Source: Enterovibrio sp. JCM 19048 (GTDB lineage: Bacteria > Pseudomonadota > Gammaproteobacteria > Enterobacterales > Vibrionaceae). Taken from it: a DNA stretch of 64,000 nt. Below the pieces are notes generated by a model. It had not been told where the DNA came from. It did no database searches and was given only the letters and a program-made list of their open reading frames with translations. Both the position numbers and the translations under genes were made by a program. The stretch lies in the NCBI GenBank assembly GCA_001310415.1, contig BAXE01000027.1:1-64000 (forward strand), written 5' to 3'. Each line of letters opens with the position of its first letter. Positions within the stretch are counted from its first letter, which is position 1. Shown piece after piece: positions 18,983 through 28,034 of this stretch.

Positions 18983-21220
18983 ATGTATCAGGACTTTTTC
19001 CGGTTGTCAGAGTCGCCGTTTGCGATCGTGCCAAACCCTAAGTTTTACTTTTTGAGTGAACGCCACCGCGAAGCGTTAAGCCATGTGCTGAACGGTATTG
19101 AAGACGGTGGCGGTCTGGCATTGTTAACCGGTGAGGTGGGGACGGGTAAGACCACCACCATGAAAGCCTTGCTGGATCGCCTGCCGGAAAAAACGCAGGT
19201 TGCGACCATTCTCAACCCGAGCGTTTCCACGCTGGAGCTTATGCAGACCCTATGCGATGAGCTGGGCGTGACGTATAAAGACGAAGACAGCTTCAAGCGT
19301 CTGTACGATTTGATTGCCGATAAGCTCTTCAACAATGAATCGAAAGGCATCCAGACGGTGTTGTTGGTAGATGAAGCCCAGCATCTGATGCCGGATGTGC
19401 TTGAGCAACTGCGTCTTCTGACCAACATTGAGACGTCATACCGCAAGCTGCTCAAGGTGATTTTGATTGGCCAGCCTGAACTGCAGGAAATGCTGCGCCA
19501 GCCAAACTTGCGTCAGCTTGCTCAGCGTATTACGGCGCGTTATCACCTGATGCCGCTTTCTGCCGATGAAGTTCACCAGTACATCACCCACCGCATCAGT
19601 TGTGCTGGTGGACTGGACCCTTTGTTTGATGGTGCCGCCATCAAGCTGATTGCCAAAGAAACCGGCGGCGTACCGCGGCTGGTCAACCTGGTTTGCGACA
19701 AATCGCTCAAGATGGCGTTCAAAGAATCCCGCCACAAGGTCAACAAAGAACTTGCTGAGCGTGCCTGTCAGGATGTGTTGGAGTGGCAGGGGGCTGCCAA
19801 GCCGAAACCTTCGTTTGATTATAAACGCTACTGGCCGGTGTATGCCGGTGCTGTGGGCGGAGCGGCGCTGCTGGCGATTGCTATCCGTATTGGGCTCGGC
19901 GGTGATGATGTGCCAGCCGCTCCCCAGATTAGCGAACCAGTGGCAAATTCCGTCGTTGTTGCGCCGTCGCCGCAACCTTCTGCCGCGGCACCTGAAACCG
20001 TGGCGCCCGTGGTTGTGGTGGAAGCCTCCAAGCCTGAACCAAACGTTGACACCTTGCCGTTCAATACCCTGGTGCGGGAGAGCCTAAGCGCAGGGGCGGC
20101 GATGCAGTCCCTGTATAAGCTCTGGGGGTTTGATGCCGATGTACTGGCTGCAAGTTGTTCGGCGCAGGTGCGTGGCGAGCTGGCCTGTTACAAAGGCGAA
20201 TTGCCGCTTTCGCAACTGCTGACGATTGACCGCCCAGCAGTGCTGCAGATGAATGGCCCACAGGGGCAAAGCTGGTTTGCTGTGCTTTATGGCAAAGGTG
20301 ACGGTCAGTTTGAACTTCTCGCGGCAGACAGGCGTGTTTTGGTCAGCGAGCAGTTTGTGAATCAGTTCTGGAGTGGGGAGGCGTTAATCCTTTGGCGTCC
20401 GCCGTTAGGCAACCCGAACTTCATCAAATTGGGTCAACGCGGTGAGCGCGTACAGTGGCTTGATCAGCGGCTCAATCTGGTGCTTGGCGACAACTCGCCG
20501 GTTTCCAACCAGTTTGGGCAGGCGCAGCGTAACAAGGTTCGTGATTTCCAGCGCAGCAAAGGATTGGATGCTGACGGCATTCCGGGCGCGATGACCTTTA
20601 TGGTGCTGGATACGGTATTGCAGATGCCAGGGCCAATGCTGACCGACAGCATCACTGCGACACCAGCAGAACAGAAAGCGCTGGAAGATGGTGAGGTGGT
20701 GGAAGTTCCGTCCTCTGACGTATTCACATTGGCACTGACACCGTTACCGCAGGTGGAGTTGGTTGAAGTGGCCGAGCCGGAACCCAAAGTAGAGCAGTAC
20801 GGCCGTACCAATGTGACCGCGCCCAATCAGACGCCATTGAAAAGTTCTGATGAACTGACATTGGACGATCTTGATTTGTCTGAGTTGTCACCGGAGCTTG
20901 CCCAAAAAGTGGAAGCGGCAATGAGCGGTGATAAGTCCCGCACGCTTGATGCTAAGTTGGAACGCGCGCAACCGGCCAGTAATGTGATACCGATTTCCCA
21001 GTTATCCGCAGATATGCTGGATCGCCTTCCGGCCATGGATTTCCAGTCTCACGTCTATGCGTCTAATGAAAACTCAAGACGGGTAAAGGTCAACGGCAAA
21101 GATGCCCGTGAAGGGGAGTTTGTGGCAGAGGGTGTGTTGCTGAGGGGCATTGAGCCACAACAGGTCGTGGTGCAGTTTGAAAATGAATTGATTGCCATTC
21201 CTGCGTTGACGAAGTGGTAA
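18983..21220 (+). CDS. GspA/GspB (ExeA-ExeB) fusion, type II secretion assembly ATPase
   Basis: An intact 745-residue inner-membrane protein. Residues ~1-270 are an ExeA-type AAA+ ATPase: Walker A GEVGTGKTT at 50-58, Walker B LLVDEAQHL at ~130, sensor region QRITARYHL. One membrane helix lies at ~284-304. The periplasmic part has a peptidoglycan-binding domain (LGQRGERVQWLDQRLN to FQRSKGLDADGIPG, ~480-540). After a Pro/Glu-rich linker the last ~80 residues (ISQLSADMLDRLPAMDFQSH to VVQFENELIAIP) match the C-terminal domain of GspB/ExeB. In Aeromonas these are two proteins that help the secretin cross and assemble beyond the peptidoglycan. Here they are one polypeptide. Chitinases are typical cargo of this system. 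Confidence 0.9.
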   Translation: MYQDFFRLSESPFAIVPNPKFYFLSERHREALSHVLNGIEDGGGLALLTGEVGTGKTTTMKALLDRLPEKTQVATILNPSVSTLELMQTLCDELGVTYKDEDSFKRLYDLIADKLFNNESKGIQTVLLVDEAQHLMPDVLEQLRLLTNIETSYRKLLKVILIGQPELQEMLRQPNLRQLAQRITARYHLMPLSADEVHQYITHRISCAGGLDPLFDGAAIKLIAKETGGVPRLVNLVCDKSLKMAFKESRHKVNKELAERACQDVLEWQGAAKPKPSFDYKRYWPVYAGAVGGAALLAIAIRIGLGGDDVPAAPQISEPVANSVVVAPSPQPSAAAPETVAPVVVVEASKPEPNVDTLPFNTLVRESLSAGAAMQSLYKLWGFDADVLAASCSAQVRGELACYKGELPLSQLLTIDRPAVLQMNGPQGQSWFAVLYGKGDGQFELLAADRRVLVSEQFVNQFWSGEALILWRPPLGNPNFIKLGQRGERVQWLDQRLNLVLGDNSPVSNQFGQAQRNKVRDFQRSKGLDADGIPGAMTFMVLDTVLQMPGPMLTDSITATPAEQKALEDGEVVEVPSSDVFTLALTPLPQVELVEVAEPEPKVEQYGRTNVTAPNQTPLKSSDELTLDDLDLSELSPELAQKVEAAMSGDKSRTLDAKLERAQPASNVIPISQLSADMLDRLPAMDFQSHVYASNENSRRVKVNGKDAREGEFVAEGVLLRGIEPQQVVVQFENELIAIPALTKW

Positions 21221-21438
21221 GAGCAGATAAAGCAGGAAGAGCAGACAGGAGAAGAAGCAGATAGGAGAAGAACCAGATAGGAGAAAGAGCAGAAAGTGCA
21301 GAATGTCTCTAGTCTCTAGTCTCTAGTCTCTAGTCTCTAGTCTCTAGTCTCTAGTCTCTAGTCTCTAGTCTCTAGTCTCTAGTCTCTAGTCTCTAGTCTC
21401 TAGTCTCTAGTCTCTAGTCTCTAGTCTCTGGTCTCTAA
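21221..21438. repeat. Heptamer array TCTCTAG x17 with purine-rich leader
   Basis: Immediately after the gspA/B stop come about 85 purine-rich bases with repeated AGAGCAG, GGAGAAG and CAGATAGG words. Seventeen perfect TCTCTAG units follow (21306-21424), then TCTCTGG and TCTCTAA, then a terminator. It sits at a convergent junction with the ygiM-like gene, like the other arrays. Confidence 0.95.
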
Positions 21439-21441
21439 ACT

Positions 21442-21467
21442 AAAAAAGCCGCTTCCGCGGCTTTTTT
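21442..21467. terminator. Bidirectional intrinsic terminator
   Basis: AAAAAAGCCGC pairs with GCGGCTTTTTT across a 4-base loop between the array and the leftward SH3-domain gene. Confidence 0.9.
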
Positions 21468-21486
21468 AATGTCGTTCGAATATCGC

Positions 21487-22100
21487 TTACGCCCAACCGT
21501 TGTTACGCTTTTTACGGCGTGGGATCAGGTGCGGCAGGATAAGACCAAACAGCAAGCCACCACCTGCAACCATGCCACCGTATGCGAAGTAACGCATCAG
21601 CAGGTCGTCTTTCTGGGTATCGATACGTGCACGCAGTTCGCGGATTTCAGTTTGCGCATCAATCAGCTTCTGGTTCAGCTCACTGGTGTGCTGTTCCAGC
21701 TCTTTCACTTGCGCGTTGCGCTGTGCCAGAGACTCAATTAATCCCTTGGTTTTGGCTTCCGTGTCACCCTGTGCGCTTGCCAGTGCTTCTTTCACCTGCG
21801 TCAGCTCTTCTTCCAGTGCAGGAACGCGCACCTTCAGCCTGGCTGGTTGGTCACGTATTTAGACTCTACCCAACCCTTACGGCCGCGATCATCGATCACC
21901 TGGCTGTAGCCTTCGTTACGGTTAGTGTCCACAACTGTTACTTTAGTGCCCGCATCCACACTGCCAATGATGCGGTATTGGGTGCCCGGGCCAGAATGCA
22001 TGTAGGTGAAAAGCTCATCAGAGATGTAGTTATCCTTCGCGTGTGCAGCAGGGACAGCCAGCATCATCAGCACAGCCAGGGCAGAAAAAAGTTGCTTCAC
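21487..22100 (-). CDS. YgiM-type SH3 domain membrane protein (frameshift)
   Basis: A periplasmic SH3b-domain protein anchored by a C-terminal helix, ~204 residues once a C lost at ~21841 (GGCC to GGC, joining TNQPG to LKVRVPALEEEL) is restored. The signal peptide is MKQLFSALAVLMMLAVPAAHA. The SH3b domain (DELFTYMHSGPGTQYRIIGS to GRKGWVESKYV) is followed by a coiled coil (~90-165). One helix (YGGMVAGGGLLFGLILPHLI) and a basic tail RRKKRNN close the protein. The family sits beside cca in many gammaproteobacteria. It is suspected to act at the cell envelope, but the function is unknown. Confidence 0.88.
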
Positions 22101-22180
22101 GGGGTATTCCTTTGGTTGGTCGTGAGTTTCTGTTTGATTGGTATCAGATACTAAAAAATTTTGAGGTTCAGGTACAACAA

Positions 22181-22206
22181 AAGGGAGGCATAACCTCCCT
22201 TTTTTA
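22181..22206 (-). terminator. Terminator of the phosphate transport pair
   Basis: An AAGGGAGG/CCTCCCTT hairpin with flanking A and T runs lies downstream of the leftward PiT gene. It can work in both directions. Confidence 0.85.
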
Positions 22207-22265
22207 ACCGAAGACTGACATCACTGCACAAAAACGTGACTGAAATGCCTTTCTTGCCGTGCTAA

Positions 22266-23529
22266 TTACGCGCCAAATACCGCTCGCATGATGTAGAAGA
22301 AAATCACTGCCAGCAGTGCACCGGCAGGCAGGGTGATCACCCAGCTTGCAACGATATTACGCACTACGTTCAGGTTCAGCGCGCCGATACCACGGGCAAA
22401 GCCTACACCCAACACAGCACCCACCAGGGTTTGTGTGGTTGAGATTGGCAGGCCAGTACCAGAAGCCAGAACCACGGTAGAAGCGGTTGCCAGCTGCGCA
22501 GCAAAACCGCGGCTTGGTGTCAGTTCAGTGATACCCGTACCCACAGTTGCCATTACCTTGTGACCTAGGGTAGCCAGACCAACCACGATACCGATACCGC
22601 CCAACGGCAGGATCCACCAGGCGATGGCGCTTTTCTCAGTGATTTGACCCATGTGCTCAACGGTAGAGACGATCGCAGACAGAGGCCAATCGCGTTTGCT
22701 ACGTCGTTAGAGCCGTGGGCAAAAGCCATCGCACAAGCGGTCACAACCATCAGCAGGCTGAACACGCGCTCAACGCCCTGATAGCCATTCGCGCTGGCAG
22801 TATCGTCTTTGTATTTACGGCTGATATAAACGTAACCGAATGCCATAACCAGCGCAGACACCACCAGAGAAACCATCACAGCTTCCGATGTGGTCAGGTG
22901 CAGGCCAACGTGTTTCAGGCCTTTTTTGATGGTCACTAGCGCGATAATCATCGCAGTCAGGAACATGTAAACAGGCACGAAACGCTTGGCGTTGATCAGT
23001 GGCTTGTCGGTGTCGAAAATCAGCTTCTGGGCACTGACAAAAATCGCGTAGGCGAACACACCGGAAATAAGCGGCGTGACAATCCAGCTACCCACGATGC
23101 CTTGCACTGAGCTCCAGTCAACCGCATTGGTACCGACAGACACACACGCAAAACCGATGATGGCACCGATGATGGAGTGAGTCGTGGATACCGGCCAGCC
23201 CATGTAGGATGCCAGCAGCAGCCAGCTACCTGCAGCAAGCAGCGCCGACATCATGCCGTAAACCAGAATTTCCGGCTGGTGGGCATACAGCGACGTTTCA
23301 ATTACCCCTTTCCGGATAGTGTCGGTCACTTCACCGCCTGCCAGGTACGCACCGGCAAATTCAAAGATCATCGCGATGATGATCGCCTGTTTTACGGTCA
23401 GCGCTTTAGAGCCCACTGACGTACCCATGGCGTTAGCAACGTCGTTTGCGCCGATACCAATAGCATCATGAAACCAAAAACTGCGGCCACCAGAATAATC
23501 ATGGTGCCGTAATTCGCTAGGATTTCCAT
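22266..23529 (-). CDS. PiT family inorganic phosphate transporter (two frameshifts)
   Basis: A low-affinity cation-coupled phosphate permease of ~421 residues with ten or more helices. The inverted-repeat signature motifs are GANDVANAMGTSVGSKALT near the N-terminus and AHGSNDVANAIGPLSAIV in the second half. Single bases are missing at ~23461 (GGC to GC, after FGFMMA) and ~22684 (CCC to CC, after NAIG). The start MEILANYGTMIILVAAVFGF is at 23529. It lies 36 bases after the DUF47 gene, its usual partner, so the two are cotranscribed. No Pho box was seen upstream of the pair. Confidence 0.95.
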
Positions 23530-23564
23530 TGTTTTACCTTGTTAAATGTTCGATGAACGGCGCA

Positions 23565-24243
23565 CTATGAGCGCGAAAGCATCAGCTCAAGACGCGAGCC
23601 GACACGCTGTGCCTGATCGGCAATCGCGCCGACCCATTCCAGAATCTTGTAAAGGAACATGACGTCAACCGGGTTGTATTCACCCTCGACTAACATCAGT
23701 TGCTGGCGAAGCTTGATTTGCATTGAGTCAGTGTCGCCCTCAATGGTATCCAGCTGGTGGATCATTTCTTCGACCAGGGTAACTTCACGTCCTTTGAAGC
23801 CGGACTCGAGCAGTTCATCCAATTCACTGATCACGCGACGGGCCTGATCGGCAGCATCTAAACAACGCTGTACGTAGGCAACGAAATCAGGGTAAAGCGC
23901 AGAAGGGACCTGTAGCTTGCGGCCAATAACGCGGCCAGCAATGTCTTTGGCAAGATTGGCAAGTTTATCCTGTTGGATAACCAGATCGAGCATGTCAGTA
24001 CGGTCAACCGGGAGGAACAGACCGCGAGGCAGCTTGAGACGGATTTCACGCTTGAGGACATCAGCCTCTTTTTCCAGCGTAGAAATCTCATGGCGCAGTT
24101 GTTCTGCGCGCTCCCAATCGCCTTTTTCGCATGCTTCGAAGAAGGGGATCAGCACAGAGCAGCAGTCATTGACGCGGCTCACGTGACGTTGCAAAGGTTT
24201 AGAGGCTCTTTGCAAACAGCCCAACAATTGTATTTACAGGCAT
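23565..24243 (-). CDS. DUF47/PhoU-like phosphate transport regulator (frameshift)
   Basis: A ~226-residue all-helical cytoplasmic protein of the TIGR00153/DUF47 family that accompanies PiT permeases and is related to PhoU. The start at 24243 (MPVNTIVGLFAKS) is followed by a break at ~24200 where two bases seem missing (CCC and AAAA runs), then KPLQRHVSRVNDCCSVLIPF. EKEADVLKREIRLKLPRGLF and EILEWVGAIADQAQRVGSRLEL are conserved. It probably modulates transport through the downstream PiT protein; the mechanism is not known. Confidence 0.93.
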
Positions 24244-24452
24244 AGCCGTATCTACCTAAAAAACCCGCTCAGGGGGACATCAAACAGTATGACGTATCCC
24301 AAGATTAGGCTAAAACTTACACGATGGTATTTTAGGCGGCGAATGTTAACGCAATCACATTTGTATTGATACCGTTTCAGATCAATGAAAGTTCCTTGCC
24401 CGGCTGTGTGATTCCCAATATCCTTGTTCGGCGTTAGGTTATAGGTCCCTTT

Positions 24453-25977
24453 ATGGAAACTGAGATAGAGTTAAAGTTTTTGTCTCTTCCGATTTTTCAC
24501 GCCAAATTCGAGACAAAATCACCGATCTGAAAGTGTTGCAGCAGCGTCAGAAGAACCTGGGCAATATCTACTATGACACTCCGGATTTCCTGCTTCGACG
24601 CCATGATATCGGCCTTCGGGTAAGACGATATGATGACGTTTATGTCCAGACTCTGAAAACAGCCGGCCGCGTGGTTGCCGGGCTGCATCAACGGCCGGAA
24701 TATAACGCTGAGTTAGACTCTCCGGTGCCGGACTTGTCCCTGATCCCAGCCGATGCATGGCCGGATGGACTGGACGTTAACGCGCTTTCCCAGCGCATAA
24801 ATCCTTTGTTCTCTACAGATTTTGAACGTCAGCAATGGCTGCTGGCCATGCCGGACAGCAGTCAGGTAGAACTGGCGTTTGACAGTGGTGAAGTGACCAC
24901 TGACGCAGGCGGTTATGACCCGATTTGTGAAGTCGAACTGGAGCTGAAATCCGGCCAGACTGACGCCCTGTTTGTGCTGGCGCGTGAGTTGGCGGAAAAC
25001 GGTGGTCTTCGTCTGGGGAACCTGAGTAAGGCGGCGCGTGGCTATCGCCTGGCGACGGGTTACGAAGGTGATCCGGTCAAACCGCTGACCATGGTGGACG
25101 TCAACGACAGGCTTTCTGTCGAGCAGTCTTTTGTCCACGCACTGGAACATGCGCTGGAGCACTGGCACTACCATGAGCAAATCTATGTTGAACGCCCTGA
25201 GCAGGAAGCCATTTTTGAGATTTGCAATGCAGTCAGCCTGATCCGCCAGGCGCTGGTATTGTTCGGTGGGTTAATCCCGCGCCGCGCAAGTGCATTGCTA
25301 CGCCAAGAACTCCAGTGGTTGGAAGGTGAGCTGAGCTGGGTTTATGAAGCCCGTGCCATTGAGCGCCTGCTGGATGACAAAGGCTATTTCCTGCGTAAAC
25401 TCAGCACCCAGAAGCCGTTGATGGCGAAACTGAAAGCACGTTACGAGGCGCTGCCTGAGCGGGCGGAAGTGCTGGAGTTGCTGCATGCAAGCCGCTATTG
25501 CAACCTGCTGCTGGATTTGAGCCGTTGGATATTGACCCGCGGCTGGCAACCGTTTCTGGATGACAAAGCCCGTGAAAAGCTGGCTGAGCCTTTGCGCCAG
25601 TTTGCTAACCGTTCACTGGCACAATCCTGGAAGAGTTGCTGTCTGTGTTTGCACTGGGTAATGAGCTGGATCGCTTCGGTTATCTGGATCAGCAGCCGCG
25701 CCTGATCCGCAACCTGATGTCAGGCTGCTGTGTCGCCGCGCTGTATGATGCGGAAGAGCGGGAGTCTTTCCGCTTGCCTTGGTTGGACTTGCAACAGGGC
25801 ATAGAAGATATCCAGTTGCTGGAACCCGTTCGCCAGCTGGCAGATGACGAAGAGTTTGACGACGAAGAGCGTCAGCAAATCGCCAAATGGCTAGGACGCA
25901 AAGAAGAGTCACTGCTCCATGCCATGATGCAGTCACGTCAGATGGGGCTGAATCTGGAACCTTACTGGGACGAGTAA
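24453..25977 (+). CDS. ygiF: CYTH-CHAD inorganic triphosphatase YgiF (two frameshifts)
   Basis: Hydrolyses tripolyphosphate. METEIELKF holds the ExExK signature of the CYTH tunnel fold at the N-terminus, and a CHAD helical domain with conserved His residues fills residues ~200-500. A T is missing from the TTTTTT run at ~24478 (ELKFFVSSDF) and one base at ~25620 (before TILEELLSVFALGNEL). Corrected length is ~508, larger than E. coli YgiF (433), mostly in the CHAD part. In E. coli it directly precedes glnE. Here a chemoreceptor gene separates them. Confidence 0.9.
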
Positions 25978-26344
25978 AGTCACCCGGATAGATGCCTTTA
26001 AATCGCGCTGTAACGGCGCGATTTTTTGGCGCAATTCGCTTTGAGGTGAGGTTGCTCGCAAAATTAGTGACCTCATTATCAATTTTAAGATTGTGTTTCA
26101 TTGATTTAACAAAAATCCTCACCTTCCCCGCGCTTTCCATACTGACATTAAGGTATAACGTCTCCCAACAAGGGAGCACAGCCTGAGCGCCGTGATGCCC
26201 ACCACAATGAGCAAGCCCGAAATTTTGCGTCTTGTTGCTCAATAATCCACCTGCCATGCCGATAACACAAAAGAGTAGTCAAATTTATGCTTTTCATGGG
26301 GTTATTGCCGCACGCAAGGTGCGTATGTCAAGGAGTTCACGACA
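25978..26344. other. Gap between ygiF and chemoreceptor gene
   Basis: The first 50 bases hold an intrinsic terminator (AAATCGCGC paired with GCGCGATTT plus T run, 26000-26027). The rest is AT-rich leader of the chemoreceptor gene. No gene was seen. Confidence 0.6.
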
Positions 26345-27941
26345 ATGTCACAGATGGTTCTGAGACCTTGGGAAAAGGTTATCGCCAATATCAAACTCGT
26401 CCCTAAACTGATCCTGCTGATGGCTTTCAGCACAGTGTTGCTGCTGGCCAAGCAGCTATGGGATGCCAACACTTTCCGTGAATCAGTACTGGAAGTGACG
26501 GAAAACCAGAGCCACAGCATCGCGCTGCGCAGCGCCGAAATGGCCAGAACTTTACTGGCACAAGCTAACGGTGAAGCGCTGCTTGAGCAGATAGTGGCGG
26601 GTGAGAATGCCACCAGTGAACTTGGCAGTACATTTTCTTTGCCAATCCTGCGACGAAAGAAATCCTGGGACACCCGAACATCAATAGGTTCCGAGGGTTG
26701 GCGCTGCCACTGGAAAATGGCGGTACACTGACAGACCTTTTCGGCCGCAATTCCGGCGGTTTTAGCTACCATCTGGCGCAGGAAGCGCGTCACGGTATTG
26801 CTGTACCCGTCAAAGGCACAGACTGGCTGGCAATCGCCTCGCAGCCAGACTCTGCCGCAGGGCAGTATTACAACGCCTACCTGGTGCAGGTCGCATGGCA
26901 GACCGGCATTATGATCGTTGCCTTTATGGTGATATTGCTGGGCGGCTCAAGACTGATGCTGCGCCAAATCAACTACCTTATCGACGGCATGCGCCAAATG
27001 GCGCAAAAAACCTCAGCCAGCCGGTGGAGATGGACTGCAAGGACGAATTCGGTGAGCTGGCCAGGGAGCTGGAGAAAGCCCGTATCCAACTGGCAAGTGT
27101 GCTGCGCACCCAGCGTAACTCCTCCGAAGAGCTGTATTCTATCGCGGAAGTCATGACCATCAGCATGGATGAGACCCGAGAGTCAGCCAAAGAGCAATTC
27201 GGAGAAATAGACCAGCTGGCATCGGCCATGAGCGAAATGACCTCAACCGTACAGGATGTGGCTGCGCACGCCCGTGCTGCTTCACAGGCAACCGAAAGCT
27301 CCCGTGAGCAGGCTGTTCGCGGCCAGAGCTATGTCACCAACACCATCAACACCATCCATAAGCTGTCGGACGATATCCGCCAGTCTGCGGGCGTGGTGAA
27401 CCAGGTGGAAGAGCGCGTTGAGAAAATCAGTTCTGTGGTGGTTACCATTCAGGGCATTTCTGAGCAGACCAACCTTTTGGCATTGAATGCCGCAATTGAA
27501 GCCGCGCGTGCCGGTGAAGCGGGTCGCGGTTTTGCGGTGGTGGCAGACGAGGTGCGAAACCTGGCGCAGAATACCCAGAAAGCGACCGTGGAAATCCAGG
27601 AAATGATCACCCAGCTGCAGTCATCAGCGCAGCAGGCAGTGGGCCTGATGGAGCAAAGTGTGGTGGAAGCGGTAGACAGCGTGGAATCGGTCAGTAAGGC
27701 CGGTGAAGAGCTGAACCTGATCGTGGAGCAGATTGCCCAAATCAATGACATGAACTTCCATATCGCCACCGCCGCAGAGCAACAGGCATCGGTGGCGGAT
27801 GAAATGAATGTGAACCTGACCAATGTGCGCGAGATCGTCGAAGCGTCTGTGGTGGTGGTGACTGAGCTTGCTGAAACCTCTGGCAGCATGCAAAGCAATG
27901 CCGAACAACTGGATCTCAAAATCAAAGAATTTGCGGTCTAA
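26345..27941 (+). CDS. Methyl-accepting chemotaxis protein (two frameshifts)
   Basis: A ~532-residue chemoreceptor after restoring a T at ~26637 and an A at ~27010 (QKNLSQPVEMD). TM1 is KLILLMAFSTVLLLA (~18-33). A ~150-residue periplasmic region of the single-Cache type (FFANPATKEILGHPN, GFSYHLAQEARHGIAVPVKG) follows. TM2 is GIMIVAFMVILLGG, then HAMP. The tip [19 protein letters not shown] is conserved. There is no CheR-tether pentapeptide (end KIKEFAV). It stands between ygiF and glnE, where most relatives have nothing, suggesting insertion of a receptor gene into a core block. Confidence 0.93.
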
Positions 27942-27960
27942 CCGCCGTCGCGTAATCACT

Positions 27961-27989
27961 AAGCCCGCATCCTTGTGCGGGCTTTTTTT
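27961..27989 (+). terminator. Terminator of chemoreceptor gene
   Basis: AAGCCCGCA pairs with TGCGGGCTT across a short loop, followed by seven T. Confidence 0.9.
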
Positions 27990-28034
27990 GTGGTATTTTA
28001 AGCCAAACGGAAACGCCCAAAGGAAAGAACTCGA

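Noticed and set aside
21306-21438. Tandem array considered as a CRISPR
   Set aside because: The unit is 7 bp with no spacers, and there are no cas genes nearby; the other two arrays are the same.
25613-26257. Leftward 214-codon open frame over the end of ygiF
   Set aside because: It is antisense to a clear CHAD-domain gene, has no recognisable domain and crosses the ygiF terminator.
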